64,000 nt of DNA, taken from positions 341,227,948-341,291,947 of the forward strand of contig NC_058523.1 in NCBI RefSeq assembly GCF_904849725.1. Reading direction: 5' to 3'. This document shows positions 1-11,020 of the stretch, in pieces. The stretch's first letter is position 1; every line of letters starts with the position of its first letter. Source of the stretch: Hordeum vulgare subsp. vulgare. Lineage: Eukaryota; Streptophyta; Magnoliopsida; Poales; Poaceae. A model generated the notes under the pieces. That model had not been told where the DNA came from. It made no database searches and was given only the letters and a program-made list of their open reading frames with translations. The position numbers and the translations under genes were made by a program.

Positions 1-387
1 AATAATCAAACACTATATTTCATGTGCATCCATTAACGACTCCAGAAACCTAAAAATGGGTAGGTATGTGGTACGATAAGTAAGCCGACTCCAAAAATTC
101 CAAAAAAATAAGTTCTGTTGGTTTTAGTATTTTAGAAAAAATACAAAAATATAAAGGAGTCAAGGGGACCCACGAGGGAGGCACAAGACAACAGGGCGCG
201 ACCCCCCTAGCCGCGCCCTGATGGCTTGTGGGCCCCTCGTGTGCCTCCCAGACTCCGACTTCTTCCTTAGCAAGTATTCTCATCCAAAAGAAAATCATTA
301 TATATACTCACAGCTGTTTTGACTATTGGATCGTGAGATTCTCCTATGTTCTTGTTTCAGGCTGTTTTTTTGACAGATCAAGATTCC
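1..387 (+). other. Non-coding internal DNA of element A with GC-rich patch and splice-acceptor-like site
   Basis: No credible gene. Positions about 150-245 form a GC-rich patch (gggcgcgacc ... gccgcgccct) like patches in the Athila-type LTRs at 4320, 10780 and 12380. A pyrimidine-rich tract ends in CAG at about 360, just before the accessory ORF, and resembles a plant 3' splice site. This would fit an ORF expressed from a spliced subgenomic transcript, but that is inference. Confidence 0.45.
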
Positions 388-1053
388 ATGACGACACCAA
401 GCTCCTCCAAGGACAAGTTCTTCGAGAAGGTCATCAACCCATACCTCCCGGAGGTGATGAAACACCTTCAGACCATCATGATGCATGAGAGGGTGGTTCA
501 CGTCCGTGATGTCCAAGGGACAAAGAAGGAGGGAAGCGAGAAGGCCAGGCTCGCGATGGTGGAGCAGGAGATCTTCAGGTGTCAGGGGATGGTTGAACGT
601 GGTTTGAGTGCTAACCAGTCCATGATCAAAGACTTCATCTGGGAGAACAAGTTGGACACCAAGAAAGTGGGGGAGGTTCTTTTCAAACTTCAAGAGCGGG
701 TCCATCACCTCCATGAGCAAGTCAACGAACTCCAAAGCCAAAACCGTGAGTATGAATCTAGGTTTCAGAGGATGAGCTTTGCTGCCGGTTTCAGGGCTCA
801 CGAGACAAAATTCACTTATTATGATGGGGAGTCTAAATCTTGGAAGGTGGAGGACACCTCTACTACACCACCACCATCAATTGAGAAGGACGCTTCAGTA
901 CATGGGTATGGGCATCACACTTGGCTTACTACAAGCTTGGGGAAGATGCCCCGGTATTGTATCACCATCACTTTCATCACTACTATCTATCTTAGTTTGA
1001 TCTTTATTTTTCATGGTTTAGAAATTCAAAATTTCAGGTTTTCTTTTATTTAG
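388..1053 (+). CDS. Accessory coiled-coil ORF of an Athila-type element, function unknown
   Basis: An open frame of about 221 codons begins at the ATG at 388 (residues MTTPSSSKDKFF). I prefer this start to the upstream ATG at 346 because that one lies across a likely splice acceptor near 360. The central part (about residues 40-130) is rich in Glu, Lys, Gln and Leu and reads as coiled coil. A proline/threonine-rich stretch follows, then a hydrophobic tail (about residues 190-210) that could be a membrane segment or only out-of-frame 3' DNA. No zinc knuckle, protease, RT or integrase motif is present. The position just upstream of the 3' LTR is where Athila elements carry an extra env-position ORF; I see nothing that proves such a role. 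The same region in element B (7260-7560) is reduced to short broken pieces. Confidence 0.5.
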   Translation: MTTPSSSKDKFFEKVINPYLPEVMKHLQTIMMHERVVHVRDVQGTKKEGSEKARLAMVEQEIFRCQGMVERGLSANQSMIKDFIWENKLDTKKVGEVLFKLQERVHHLHEQVNELQSQNREYESRFQRMSFAAGFRAHETKFTYYDGESKSWKVEDTSTTPPPSIEKDASVHGYGHHTWLTTSLGKMPRYCITITFITTIYLSLIFIFHGLEIQNFRFSFI

Positions 1054-1332
1054 TAGTTTTGCTAAGAGTTCCATCTATCCTTGTAATCGAGTATGCGAGA
1101 TATACAATAAAGATTAGTTGAGATTTTGTGGTTTACCCGTGGGCACCCATCATCGTAGCATGTAAATAAAAAGAAATATATATATCATATTCTCATTCCA
1201 TGAGAAGTAATGACATCACATAGTAAAGAGTATAAGTGATGAAGGTTTTTGAAAATAAAAAAACATAGTATTTGTCATGGTTACAATCTAAGCGAGACTA
1301 TGAAAGAGGAGAGTAGATTATCATATAAATAT

Positions 1333-2897
1333 TGTTGGAATTGTGCCCTAGAGGCAATGATAAATAAGTTATTATTATAATTCCTGTATCAAGACAATCG
1401 TTTATCATCCATGCTATAATTGTATTGAATGAAGACTTAGATACATGTGTGGATACATAGACAAACAATAGGTCATCCACATATAATATTAGAAACACCA
1501 CAGAGCTCCCACTCACTTTCTTGTAAATACAAGATTCTCCAACCACTTGTACAAACCCAAATGCTTTGATCACCTCATCAAAGCGTTTATTCCAACTCCG
1601 GGATGCTTGCACTAGTCCATAAATGGATCGCTGGAGCTTGCACACTTTGTTAGCATTCTTAGGATCGACAAAACCTTCGGGTTGCATCATATACAACTCT
1701 TCCTTAAGGAAACCGTTAAGGAACATCGTTTTGACATCCATCTGCCAGATTTCATAATCGAAAAATGTAGCTATTGCTAACATGATTCTGACGGACTTAA
1801 GCATCGCTACGGGTGAGAACGTCTCATCGTAGTCAACTCCTTGAACTTGTGCAAAACCCTTCGCCACAAGTCGAGCTTTATAAACGGTCACATTACCGTC
1901 AGCGTCTGTCTTCTTCTTAAAGATCCATTTGTTTTGAATAGCCTTGCGGCCTTCAGGTAGTACTTCCAAAGTCCACACTTTGTTTTCATACATAGATCCT
2001 ATCTCGGACTTCATGGGCTCCAGCCATTTGTTGGAATCCGGGCCCACCATTGCTTCTTCATAATTCGCAGGTTCATTGTTGTCCAACAACATTATTGATA
2101 AGACGTGATTACCGTACCACTCTGGAGTAGTACACGGTCTCGTCGACCTGCGAGGTTCGACAGGAACTTGATCCGGAGTTTCATGATCATCATCATTAAC
2201 TTCCTCCTCAACCGGCGTTGCAACGACAGGGGTTTCCCCTTGCCCTGCGCCACCATCCAGAGGGATGAGAGGTTCGACAACCTCATCAAGTTCTATCTTC
2301 CTCACACTCAAATCTCTTGAGAGAAACTCCTTCTCGAGAAAAGCTCCGTTCTTAGAAACAAACAATTTGCCCTTGGATTTGAGATAGAAGGTGTACCCTA
2401 CTGTCTCTTTTGGGTAACCTATGAAGACGCACTTTTCTGCTTTGGGTTCTAGCTTTTCAGGCTGAAGCTTTTTGACATAAGCATCACATCCCCAAACTTT
2501 ACGAAATGACAACTTTGGCCTTTTGCCATACCACAGTTCGTATGATGTCGTCTCAACGGATTTTGATGGTGCCCTATTTAAAGTGAATGCTGTTGTTTCT
2601 AATGCATAATCCCAAAACGATATTGGCAAATCGGTAAGAGACATCATAGATCGCACCATCTCTAATAAAGTACGATTACGACGTTCGGACACACCATTAC
2701 GCTGTGGTGTTCCAGGCGGTGTTAACTGTGAAACAATTCCACATTGTCTCAAGTGAGCACCAAACTTAAAAATCAGATATTCACCCCGTATCTACAAGGG
2801 TACGTAGATCTGAAATCCCCCTCGTAGATGGACATCACCATGATAGGTCTTCGTGCGCGTAGGAAAATTTTTGTTTCCCATGCGACGTTCCCCAACA
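1333..2897 (+). mobile_element. Rearranged Angela/BARE-type Copia unit: LTR ends around an inverted pol fragment
   Basis: The unit starts with TGTTGGAATTGTGCCC (Angela LTR 5' end) and finishes with the LTR 3' end (CGACGTTCCCCAACA), both in plus orientation. It is flanked by a perfect 5-bp duplication AATAT (1328-1332 and 2898-2902). Only about 140 bp of LTR 5' end (1333-1475) and 109 bp of LTR 3' end (about 2789-2897) are present. Between them lies about 1.3 kb of Copia pol on the opposite strand. Normal LTRs of this family in the same window are 1,772 and 1,832 bp. The related element B has the uninterrupted site near 7865-7875, which confirms both ends. Confidence 0.85.
1476..2788 (-). pseudogene. 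Copia pol fragment: integrase C-terminal part plus N-terminal reverse transcriptase
   Basis: One uninterrupted minus-strand frame of about 437 codons. In order it shows the end of the integrase core (QLTPPGTPQRNGVSERRNRT near 2690-2740), the integrase C-terminal region (WGCDAYVKK, GYPKETVGYTFY), an acidic linker, then Copia reverse transcriptase (NKWIFKKK, YKARLVAKGF, DYDETFSPVA, QMDVKTMFLNG). It ends right after the catalytic YVDD motif (codons at 1482-1493), where it runs into LTR sequence. It lacks gag, protease, most of integrase, the rest of RT and RNase H, so it cannot be active. The long intact frame suggests a recent origin compared with the Copia relic at 27220-32074. Angela/BARE/WIS assignment is by motif recall. 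Confidence 0.9.
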
Positions 2898-2902
2898 AAT
2901 AT

Positions 2903-4029
2903 ACTATCTTGGACATATTTTATAATTGTGACCCCTCATCCGATATTATATAATGATCAAGTGTTGATGTAGGACATGGAAGACAATGTAATGGTGATGG
3001 TATTTCACATTCATATATAAGTTATATGGTCCTAGATCCTTTAACATGTGATGCTTGCTTTATACCTTTTGCTAGCCCAAAAACTTCGCACTAAGTAGAG
3101 ATAATACTTGTGCATCCATAACCCTCAGACTCAGTTTCTTCCCATGATAGTCCACCATACCTACCATGGATTGAGTAAGATCCGTGAAGTAAGTTGTCAT
3201 TGGTGCACTAAGAAATATAAAGTTGCTCCTAGATATGTATGATCTTTTATTGCAAGGGAAAATAAACTTTGTACAATCTTGTGATGGAAAATAAATAAAA
3301 GCGACAGACTACATAATAAAGTTTGCTATCACAAGGGGCAATATAAAATGTCGTTACTTTGCATTAAGAGTTTTCACAATCAAAAACCTAAAAGCGCATG
3401 ACCACCTTTGCTTCCCTCTGCAAAGGGCCTATCTTTTATCTTTGAAGTTCACTCTTGTGCATGAGTCACTAACTTCGTTCTTTTTCTACATATTAATTCT
3501 ATACTGGAAAGATTCATGTGTTGAGGAAGGATTCAGATTTATATATCCAAGTGAATGTAGATTATCATGATTCAACATTGTTGATATTATCCTTGAGGTA
3601 AATGATTTGGGCGACGAATCATTGAAGCCCCTATCTTCCTATGTGCCATATGAAAACATGACTCCAAAAATATGTCTTGAGTATGAGAAATCATAGAAGA
3701 ATAAATGATAGTTGAGTATGTGAACTTACTAATAAGAAAGCTCTGACATAGACTCTCCTCTGAAATATGCTTAATTATGATTGTTCCAATGATTGAGAAC
3801 ATAGCTTGTTGTTTTGTGAATAAAGTTTATGCTTACTCCAATATTTGTGAATGGATTGTAACTTGTTTATGAGAAGATATATGATAGAATACTTGCTTCT
3901 ATACTAATATTCATGATGCTCTCATGTCCGTATTTAATTTTTATCGACTTCTCCCTCTCAAATCATGTGGTCATTATTCTCGAGCCCGGCTTTCGCTTGA
4001 GGACAAGCGAGGTCTAAGCTTGGGGGAGT
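2903..4029 (+). other. 3' non-coding internal region and PPT of element A
   Basis: AT-rich DNA without a credible ORF. It aligns with 7870-8997 of element B throughout, for example the shared stretches near 3100/8070 and 3990/8950. The last bases before the LTR are TCTAAGCTTGGGGGAG, a purine-rich tract typical of Athila polypurine tracts. Confidence 0.6.
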
Positions 4030-5512
4030 TGATACATTCATTTTGCATCATGAATCTTTATTGATATTTTTCTTATTATTGTCCATTATTCCCTATTATC
4101 ATGTAATTCTTATACCTCTTCTCTCTGAATACGCAAGGTACGTCACGAAGAGGAAAGTATCTCGAAACTAGAATTCCGGACCGAGAAGCCGAGAAAAAGG
4201 CAGAAAAATCAAGTTGCTCCAACTGACCTAAAACTTCATGGAGTATTTTTCTATAATATATAAGAATTATTGGGCCAAAAATATACCAAAGAGGGGCAAC
4301 CAGCTGGGCACAAGCGAATAGGGCACCCCCAGGCCGCGCCCTGATGGCTTGTGGGCCCCCTGATTGTCCTTCAACGCCCCTATTCTCCTATATGTTGTGT
4401 TTTACCCTAGAAAAAATCAAGACATAACTTTCGGTATGAAGCACCGTCATCTCAAGGTGGAAACCTGGGCACATGCCCTTTGGCTCTCCGGTAGAGCGAT
4501 TCTGTCGGAGGAAGTCCTCTCCGAGAGTGGGAAAATGAACCATCGTAATCACCAACGCTTCCTCCTTCGTGTGAGAACCAATATTCATCAACATCTTCAC
4601 CAACACCATCTCATCTCCAAAGCTAGTTCATATCATGTATTCAATCTTTGTCTCAAAACCTTAGATTTGTACGTGTGGGTTGCTAGTTGTGTTAATAATA
4701 TATTGTAGTTGATGCTAGTTGGATTACTTGGTGGAAGACATTATGTTCAGATCCTTAATCCTTATTATTATATCTCTGATAACATCTTGATGAGGTGTGA
4801 GTAGTTACTATTGTTCTTGAGGACATGGGAGAAGTGTGATTATAAATAATCATATAAAGTTGCTATTCGTTCAATATTTTGATGATATGTATGTTGTTAC
4901 TTTGTTTTGTGGTGTCATATGAATGTCGACAACATGACACTTCACCATGTTATGGGTCTAAGGGAAATCATTGTGGAGTAAGAAGTAGATGATGGGCTGC
5001 GGACTAAAATAAGTTGAAACCCTAGTTAATGTGTTCCTTCATAAGGGGCTGATTTGGATCCACATGTTTCATGCTATGGTTAGATTTATCTTAATTCTTC
5101 CTTCATAAGTAGATTGTTGTTCAAATAATAACAACACCTTAGCACCTTAGCATAAGTCCACCCATATATCAAATTATCAAAGTAGCGAATGCGAATCAAC
5201 TCAATATGATGAACATGAATAAGAAGATATTCCCATGTGTAATTGGGAGCACTTGCTTTATATAAGAGTACTTTCAGCTCTGAACTTTGCTATGAAAAGG
5301 ATTGGGCTACCTTGCTGCACCTTTGCTACTATTGTTACTTGTCTCTTGTTACGAATTATCTTGCTACAAAGCTACCTATCACTGTTACTTATAACACTTG
5401 TAGAGAATACCTTACTGAAAACTGCTTATCATTTGCTTCTGCTCCTCGTTGGGTTACACATGCTTACTTATTGAAAGGACTACGATTGGTCCCCTATACT
5501 TGTGGGTCATCA
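4030..5512 (+). repeat. 3' LTR of element A (1,483 bp)
   Basis: Begins TGATACATTC directly after the polypurine tract and ends ...TGTGGGTCATCA. It contains the GC-rich patch of this LTR class (about 4300-4370). The region near 5230-5510 matches from memory the U5 end of WHAM-type LTRs. The boundary with the following minus-strand element is at 5512/5513. Confidence 0.75.
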
Positions 5513-7245
5513 GTGACCGAGCAAGCAAAGTAACAAGCAGGAAGTAAACTAGGGAGCAAAGAAGTGAACTAGTGACAAGCAAAGATAAATATTTTTGTTT
5601 TTTATGAAGTAAATTAAATATACTCACAAATAAGAAAAAGAAGAACTGGATGATAATTTGTGTGAAGTTACTTGATAGTTGGTGATGATATTCCCTATCA
5701 ATGGCGCCAGAAATGCTTCGTGGTAGTTGTGATTTGCTTTAGGTTTTCCATGAAGAGGTACGGATAATTGCAACACAATACGTGTAAGTATTTACCTTAT
5801 TTAAGGAACCAAGGTTTATCGAACCAATAGTAATATCAATCCTCAACCGTCTTCATCAGCTGCACACAAAACACCAAACAACATGCACCCAACGCGGCCA
5901 AGAGGGTTGTCAACCCCCTTGATCTCGTTATTTGCAAGGAAATGAGGTGTATAAATAATTTAAACTGCAAAATAAAATAAAATACAAATAATGATGGCAA
6001 GGTAAAGATAATTTTTGTGAATATATAAGTGAATAGACCTGGGGCATAGTTTTCCCTAATGTCATCTCTCATGAAAGCAACATATGGTGGGTAAACAAAC
6101 TATTGTTGGGCAATTGACATAAAAGGAGGATTGTTATGCGATATTCATGGCAACGATCCTGTGTATATATACATCACATCCATAATAAAATAGGCCAACT
6201 CCTACCTACTCCTACTACTATTACTCTATTTTAAGAGCGCTTCTATGCTTGCCTCTCTACCCCATAGTTTGTAGAATGATGACATGATGTAGACAAAATA
6301 AACTCAATCAATATGAATAAACCCCATACTTTTATCCTTATTAGCAACAACATAAAGACGTATCTTGTCCCCTTTTCTCATTGGGATATAGAAACCTGTT
6401 AGATTGAATCCACTACAACACACGCGTCTCACTGAAGCCCTATTAGTTTACCTGGCTATTTACGAAGCTATGATGATCATGCAATTAAGAATCATAGTAA
6501 TCATAGGTGACTCAAATAATTCTCATGAATAATCTGAACATAAACCCACAGTTCATCGTATCCCAACAAACACACCATACAAAAATATTACATCAGATGG
6601 ATGAAAGCGAAGATGCGATGATCATTGTATCGAACACCAAAAGAGAGATAGTTAGCCATCTAGGTACTAAGTACGAACCTGTAGGTCTATGGTGAACTAA
6701 TCACACATCATCATGAGGGTAGCAATCTTGATGAAGAGGTCTTCGATGATCGATCCCCCTCCGTCAGGGTGCCGGAATGGAGCTCCAAATGAAATCGCCG
6801 GAGAACAATGACTTCCGGTGGCGGAAAATGTGTTTCACGATGCCCTTTAGGGTTTTTGGAATATATGTTAATTAATAGGCTAGAGAACGGAGTTAGGATG
6901 GCCACGAGGGAGGGACAAGCCATCAGGGCGCGCCGATCCCCGCGGCCACGCCTTATTTTCCTTTTCCTCCCTCGTGTGGCCTCTGGTCTTCTCCCGAGGC
7001 TTCCACGTTTTCCTTTGGACCATAAAAAATCATAAAAAAATTTCGTCGCAATTGGACTTCGTTTGGTATTGTAAACCTGAAAAATAAAAGCATGCTAAAA
7101 ATAGCAACTCGCACTAGGCACTCGGTCAATATGTTAGTGCTCAAAAATAATATAAATTGGTAAGTTATTAATCAAAAAGTATCCTAGAATGATAATATAA
7201 TAGCATCGAACAATTCAAAATTATAGATACGTTGGAGAGGTATCA
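5513..7245 (-). mobile_element. 5' end of a minus-strand Athila-type element (LTR, PBS, about 200 bp of leader)
   Basis: Read on the minus strand, the LTR runs from TGATACCTCTCCAACG at 7245 to ...GAAGCA at 5714 (1,532 bp). It is followed by a primer-binding site TGGCGCCATTG (within 5693-5713) similar to the Athila tRNA-Asp site in element F. Only about 180 bp of internal DNA remains before the junction with the element A LTR at 5512. A GC-rich patch typical of these LTRs lies at about 6900-7010. No ORF belongs to it. Confidence 0.75.
5714..7245 (-). repeat. 5' LTR of the minus-strand Athila-type element
   Basis: TG...CA ends, 1,532 bp, directly followed (minus strand) by a PBS. The first 50 bases (minus strand) match the start of element F's LTR at 21690 with a few substitutions, so this is a Sabrina-like LTR. 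The 5-bp duplication cannot be read because the other end of the element is missing. Confidence 0.75.
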
Positions 7246-8997
7246 ATACTACTACCACCTCCGCTAGCAAAGTCCATCCTTTAATGGAGGGACCAATGAT
7301 CGTCACCAACAATTTTGAAAGGACAACCTAGATGTTAAGCGAGGGGTTGATAAGATCAAGGAGGAGATCTTTATTCTAAGGGGCATCATTGCTAATAAAA
7401 TCACTTGATCACCACCATCACCCAAGAAGGACACTTGAGTACATGGGTATGGGCACCACCCCTAGCTTGTTCCAAGCTTGGGGAAGGTGCGCCGGTATCA
7501 TATCACCATCACTTTTACATTACCATTTATCTTAGTTCAACCCTTAGCTATTCCGTGATCTAGAGGATTAAAAGTTTAGTATTGTTTTGCTTAGAGTGTT
7601 TTCTTAGTGATCTATCTATCCATGTAACTGAGTGTGAGAATTATATAATAAAGATTAGTTTGAATTTGTTTGCTTTACCATCATGTCTCAATAATAGCAA
7701 CGAAATAAAATAAATAAAAACATCATATGCTAATCCCATGGGAGTAATGACCTCGCATAAAAAGGAGTATGCTTTATTAAATTTGTTGGGAGTTAACAAA
7801 CACAGTGTTAGTCATTGATACAGCTCATGCAAAATTATGAAACGGGAGAGGAGATTCACATACAAATATAGTATCTCGCACATCTTTTATGATTGTGAGC
7901 CCCCCCTTAGATATTTTCAACATGATCGAATAGTTGATATTGGATAATGAACACAACGTAATGAGTTATGTTTGTTTACATTCAAATATAAGTTATATTG
8001 TCTTGGATCCAGTAACATGTGGTACTTGTCTAGGATCTTTACCTATCCAAATTGTGAACTAAGTAGAGATACTACTTGTGCATCCATAACCCTTAAACCC
8101 AGTCTCTTGCCACGCGAGTCCACCATATCTACCCATGGATTGAGTAAGATCTTTCACATAAGTTTTCATTAGTGCATAAAGCAACAAAAATTGCTCCTAA
8201 ATATGTATGATCTTTTATTGTAAAGGAAAATAAGCTTTTTACGATCTTGTGATGGAAAAGAAATAAAAGTGACAGACTACATAATAAAGGTTTCTATTAT
8301 AAGGGGCAATATAAAGTGGCCTTCCTTTATGTTAAGAGTTCGCACATCCTAAATTAAAAGTCCACGACAACCTCTGCTTTCCTCTGCGAAGGGAATATCT
8401 TTTACTTTTCTATATTTACTTTACTGGAAAAGTCAATAATGTTCATCCCTATTCTGATCTATTAGTTCTTTAGTTGGCAAGCATTATATGTTGGGGAAAG
8501 ACCCAGGCATATATATCCAGTTGGATGTAGGTGATCATGAGTCATTATTAGTGACATTGTCCTTGAGGTAAACAAGTTGGGAGGCGAAAGCAATAAAGCC
8601 CATACCTTACTATGCGTGTGACGAAAACGTTTGCTCCAAAAATATGCATTGAGTGTCAGCAATCATAGAAGAATAAATGATAGTTGAGTATGTAAACTTG
8701 CTAAAATTAAAGCTCTTACAAAGACTTTTCTCTCGATTATGATTAATTGTGATTGTATTAATGACTAAGAACAAAGTTTGTCGGTTGTCAATAAATTTTA
8801 TGCTCCATACTTTAATATTTGTGGATAGATTTTTACCTCTTTATGAGAAGCTGTATGATGAAAACTTGCTGCTATGTTAATAATCATGATGCTTTCATGC
8901 CCGTATTTTGTTTGTCGATACCTCTCTCTAAACATGTGGTAATTATTATCGAGCCCGACTTTCGCTTGAGGGCAAGCGAGGTCTAAGCTTGGGGAGT

Positions 8998-9162
8998 TGA
9001 TACGTCCCATTTGTATCATAATTTCCTAGTGATATTTGTATTGTTTTTGGTCAGTATTCCACCCTAGGATACAATTCTAATGTATTTTCTCTTTTAATAT
9101 GCAAGATCTACACAAAGAGGGAAATCGTAGGAAACTGGAATTCTGGACGTGAAAGCTGAATG
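8998..9162 (+). repeat. 5' segment of element B LTR
   Basis: TGATACGTCCC... begins immediately after the PPT and aligns with the first about 160 bp of the element A LTR (4030 onward). The alignment is lost at about 9163, where a different repeat starts. Confidence 0.6.
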
Positions 9163-10648
9163 TGCGTTATGTCGACTAGAGGGGGGTGAATAGGCGATTT
9201 CGATGAATTCATCACTCAGCAATTTCCCTATGAGGAAATTGATAAGTAACAAACGACTTGCAGCAGAATAAGTACTCAGGTGTAAGTGTAACAGGACACA
9301 AGCATGGTCATTATGATGGAATCTACCAAACACTTAGTGCGAGTAGCGTGACCAGGATAATTAGGTGAAGGGCAAGTGGGGTGAAGAATTCGAGATGAGG
9401 AAATTAAGAAAGTCTTCAGTCAAATTCTGCAAAGAGTAACGATCAATTTCATCGACACACAAATGAGGAAATACAAGGGTTGAGGAAATAGAACCATGTA
9501 CGTGGTGACGACAGTTTCAACTGATGTGACAGTCGTACGTCTCCTTTGGAGCGGCTTGGTATTTAAACGAAAGGACATATAGTCCCAAGAAACACAGTCC
9601 TTACCGTATTCTCCTTGAGATAAGGACACACAATCCTTGTCCAAAACACGTGGTAAGTATTTAGGGTAGACTTCCAAACCCTCACAAACTTGGTCATCCG
9701 TGATTTCACAAATTACTTCTGGATGCTCTAGACCATTAACGCCTAACAGTGTAGAAGATGCACAGTCTTCAAAGGTAACAAGCGTTGGTTCCACACAGGA
9801 ACAATCTCTTCAGTGATGATCAATCACTTTGGGTTTTTGGTTTTGGTTTGTGTGTTTCGGTTTTTTTTGGGTTTTCCCTCATTGATAATGTTCTCTCTAA
9901 GTCCTCAGAGGATGGGATGCTCTCAAATGACAAGTGTCAAGTTCTCTTTGAGAGCAGCCAACGATCTAGTGGTTATGGGGGTGGCTATTTATAGTTGGGG
10001 AGCAATCCCGGCATGAATAGAAATGCCCCAATAATATGACTGTTATGGGGATAAGGTTTTGGGACAGCTAGCACATGATGCAACAATGGTCGGAACTTTC
10101 AAGCTATGAAAGTCCTCATGTCTCTCATGATCCTCACTTGTAGGAACTTCACAGTCATGAAATTTTAACTTCTCAGTTAGAGCAATTTCCTCAAAGACCA
10201 GAAGATCTATGTCTCTGTCACTAAAGAAATTGACTGAACTGTAAAAGATTTCCACATGCTTCACTAGAAGGATAGGGTATGTGTAGGCTTTGAGATGAGC
10301 ATTACTTGGAAATGTTTCCTTAGTATTAACTTGACCCCCTTAAAAGTATGGTGTTCCTATCACTCAAAAGAAAGGAAATGAAACTACGAAAACTAATGTC
10401 TTCACGCTTCAAAGTCCTCGCATCAACATCTTCAAGGACACACCAATTTTCCGACTTTCAAAATATCCAGGAAGGTTTCAATGTCTTTAATTGAAGACAT
10501 TCATTTGTAGGTGTCGATATTTTTCGAATAACTCAAACTCCTCATCGACTTATAGAGCCTGTGTACACTCACAAACACATTAGTCTCTTAACCTATAAGT
10601 CTTCGATACACCAAAATCTCTAAGGGGCACTAGATGCACTTAAAAAAG
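9163..10648. other. Unclassified repeat of about 1.5 kb inserted in an LTR
   Basis: The segment starts near GTGCGTTATGTCGACTAG and ends near GGGGCACTAGATGCAC, between two pieces of the element B LTR. The terminal GTGC/GCAC bases are weakly inverted. I could not settle a target-site duplication. The start phrase (gtcgactagaggggggtgaa) and the end phrase feel familiar from Triticeae repeats, but I cannot name the family. A minus-strand frame of 124 codons (9420-9794) and shorter frames show no recognisable domain. It could be a non-autonomous DNA element or part of a larger retroelement. Confidence 0.4.
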
Positions 10649-11020
10649 CCATGGATAAAGCTAGAAATTTTGTGGACTCCAAATGACCAGAAACTTCACG
10701 GAGATTATTAATGGAATATATAAGAATTACTGGAACGTCTAACCACGAGAGGGGGCACCTATTGCCCAAGACAAGAGGGCGTGCCCAACCCTTAGGACGC
10801 GCCTTGATGCCTTAGGAGGCCCACCAACAGGCTCTCATGCCTCTCTTCTGCTATATGAAGGATTTTGACCTACACAAAATAAGGAGCATAATTTTGGGTG
10901 AATTGCCGCCGTCTCGAGGTGGAAACCTTCGCAGGTAGTCTTCACCGTAATTTATTGATTCGACACAAGGTAGTCTTCACCATAATTTTGTAGTTGTTTA
11001 TGCTTGCGAGAGGGGGTAAT
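10649..11020 (+). repeat. 3' remnant of element B LTR and scrambled junction
   Basis: 10649-10936 aligns with the element A LTR from about 4225 to 4470, including the GC-rich patch and the phrase GAGGTGGAAACC. After 10936 come two partial copies of TAGTCTTCACC...AATTT and ATTGATTCGACACAAG, which recur at 11050-11100 in the next LTR. The junction is therefore a small local duplication rather than a clean insertion edge. Confidence 0.45.

Larger units (their letters stand above)
1..5512 (+). mobile_element. Element A: 3' half of an Athila-type Gypsy retrotransposon
   Basis: The stretch ends in a 3' LTR (4030-5512) preceded by a purine-rich polypurine tract at 4021-4028. Upstream lie about 1.1 kb of non-coding internal DNA (2903-4029) and an accessory ORF (388-1053). 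The 5' part of the element lies outside the window. A second, diverged copy of the same 3' region is present at 7246-8997 (element B), and the two align over most of their length. The Angela-derived insertion at 1333-2897 interrupts A but not B. I assign the Athila clade from the TGATAC... LTR start, the LTR style and the PPT context; it resembles WHAM-like Triticeae elements, by memory only. No reverse transcriptase or integrase belonging to A is visible. Confidence 0.75.
7246..10936 (+). mobile_element. Element B: 3' part of a second A-like Athila element, with broken LTR
   Basis: Positions 7430-7560 and 7840-8997 align with element A (for example TGGGTATGGGCA near 905 and 7445). The PPT-like TCTAAGCTTGGGGAG precedes an LTR start TGATACGTCCC at 8998. 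The LTR is split by an unrelated insert (about 9163-10648), resumes near 10650 (GGAATATATAAGAATTACTGG, like 4253 in A), and stops near 10936. The remainder up to 11020 repeats fragments of the adjoining minus-strand LTR. No intact coding region is present; the accessory ORF seen in A is reduced to short frames here. Confidence 0.65.

Noticed and set aside
1298..2752. Long intact Copia pol ORF as a functional gene
   Set aside because: It lacks gag, protease, RT palm beyond YVDD and RNase H, and its end runs into LTR sequence on the opposite strand.
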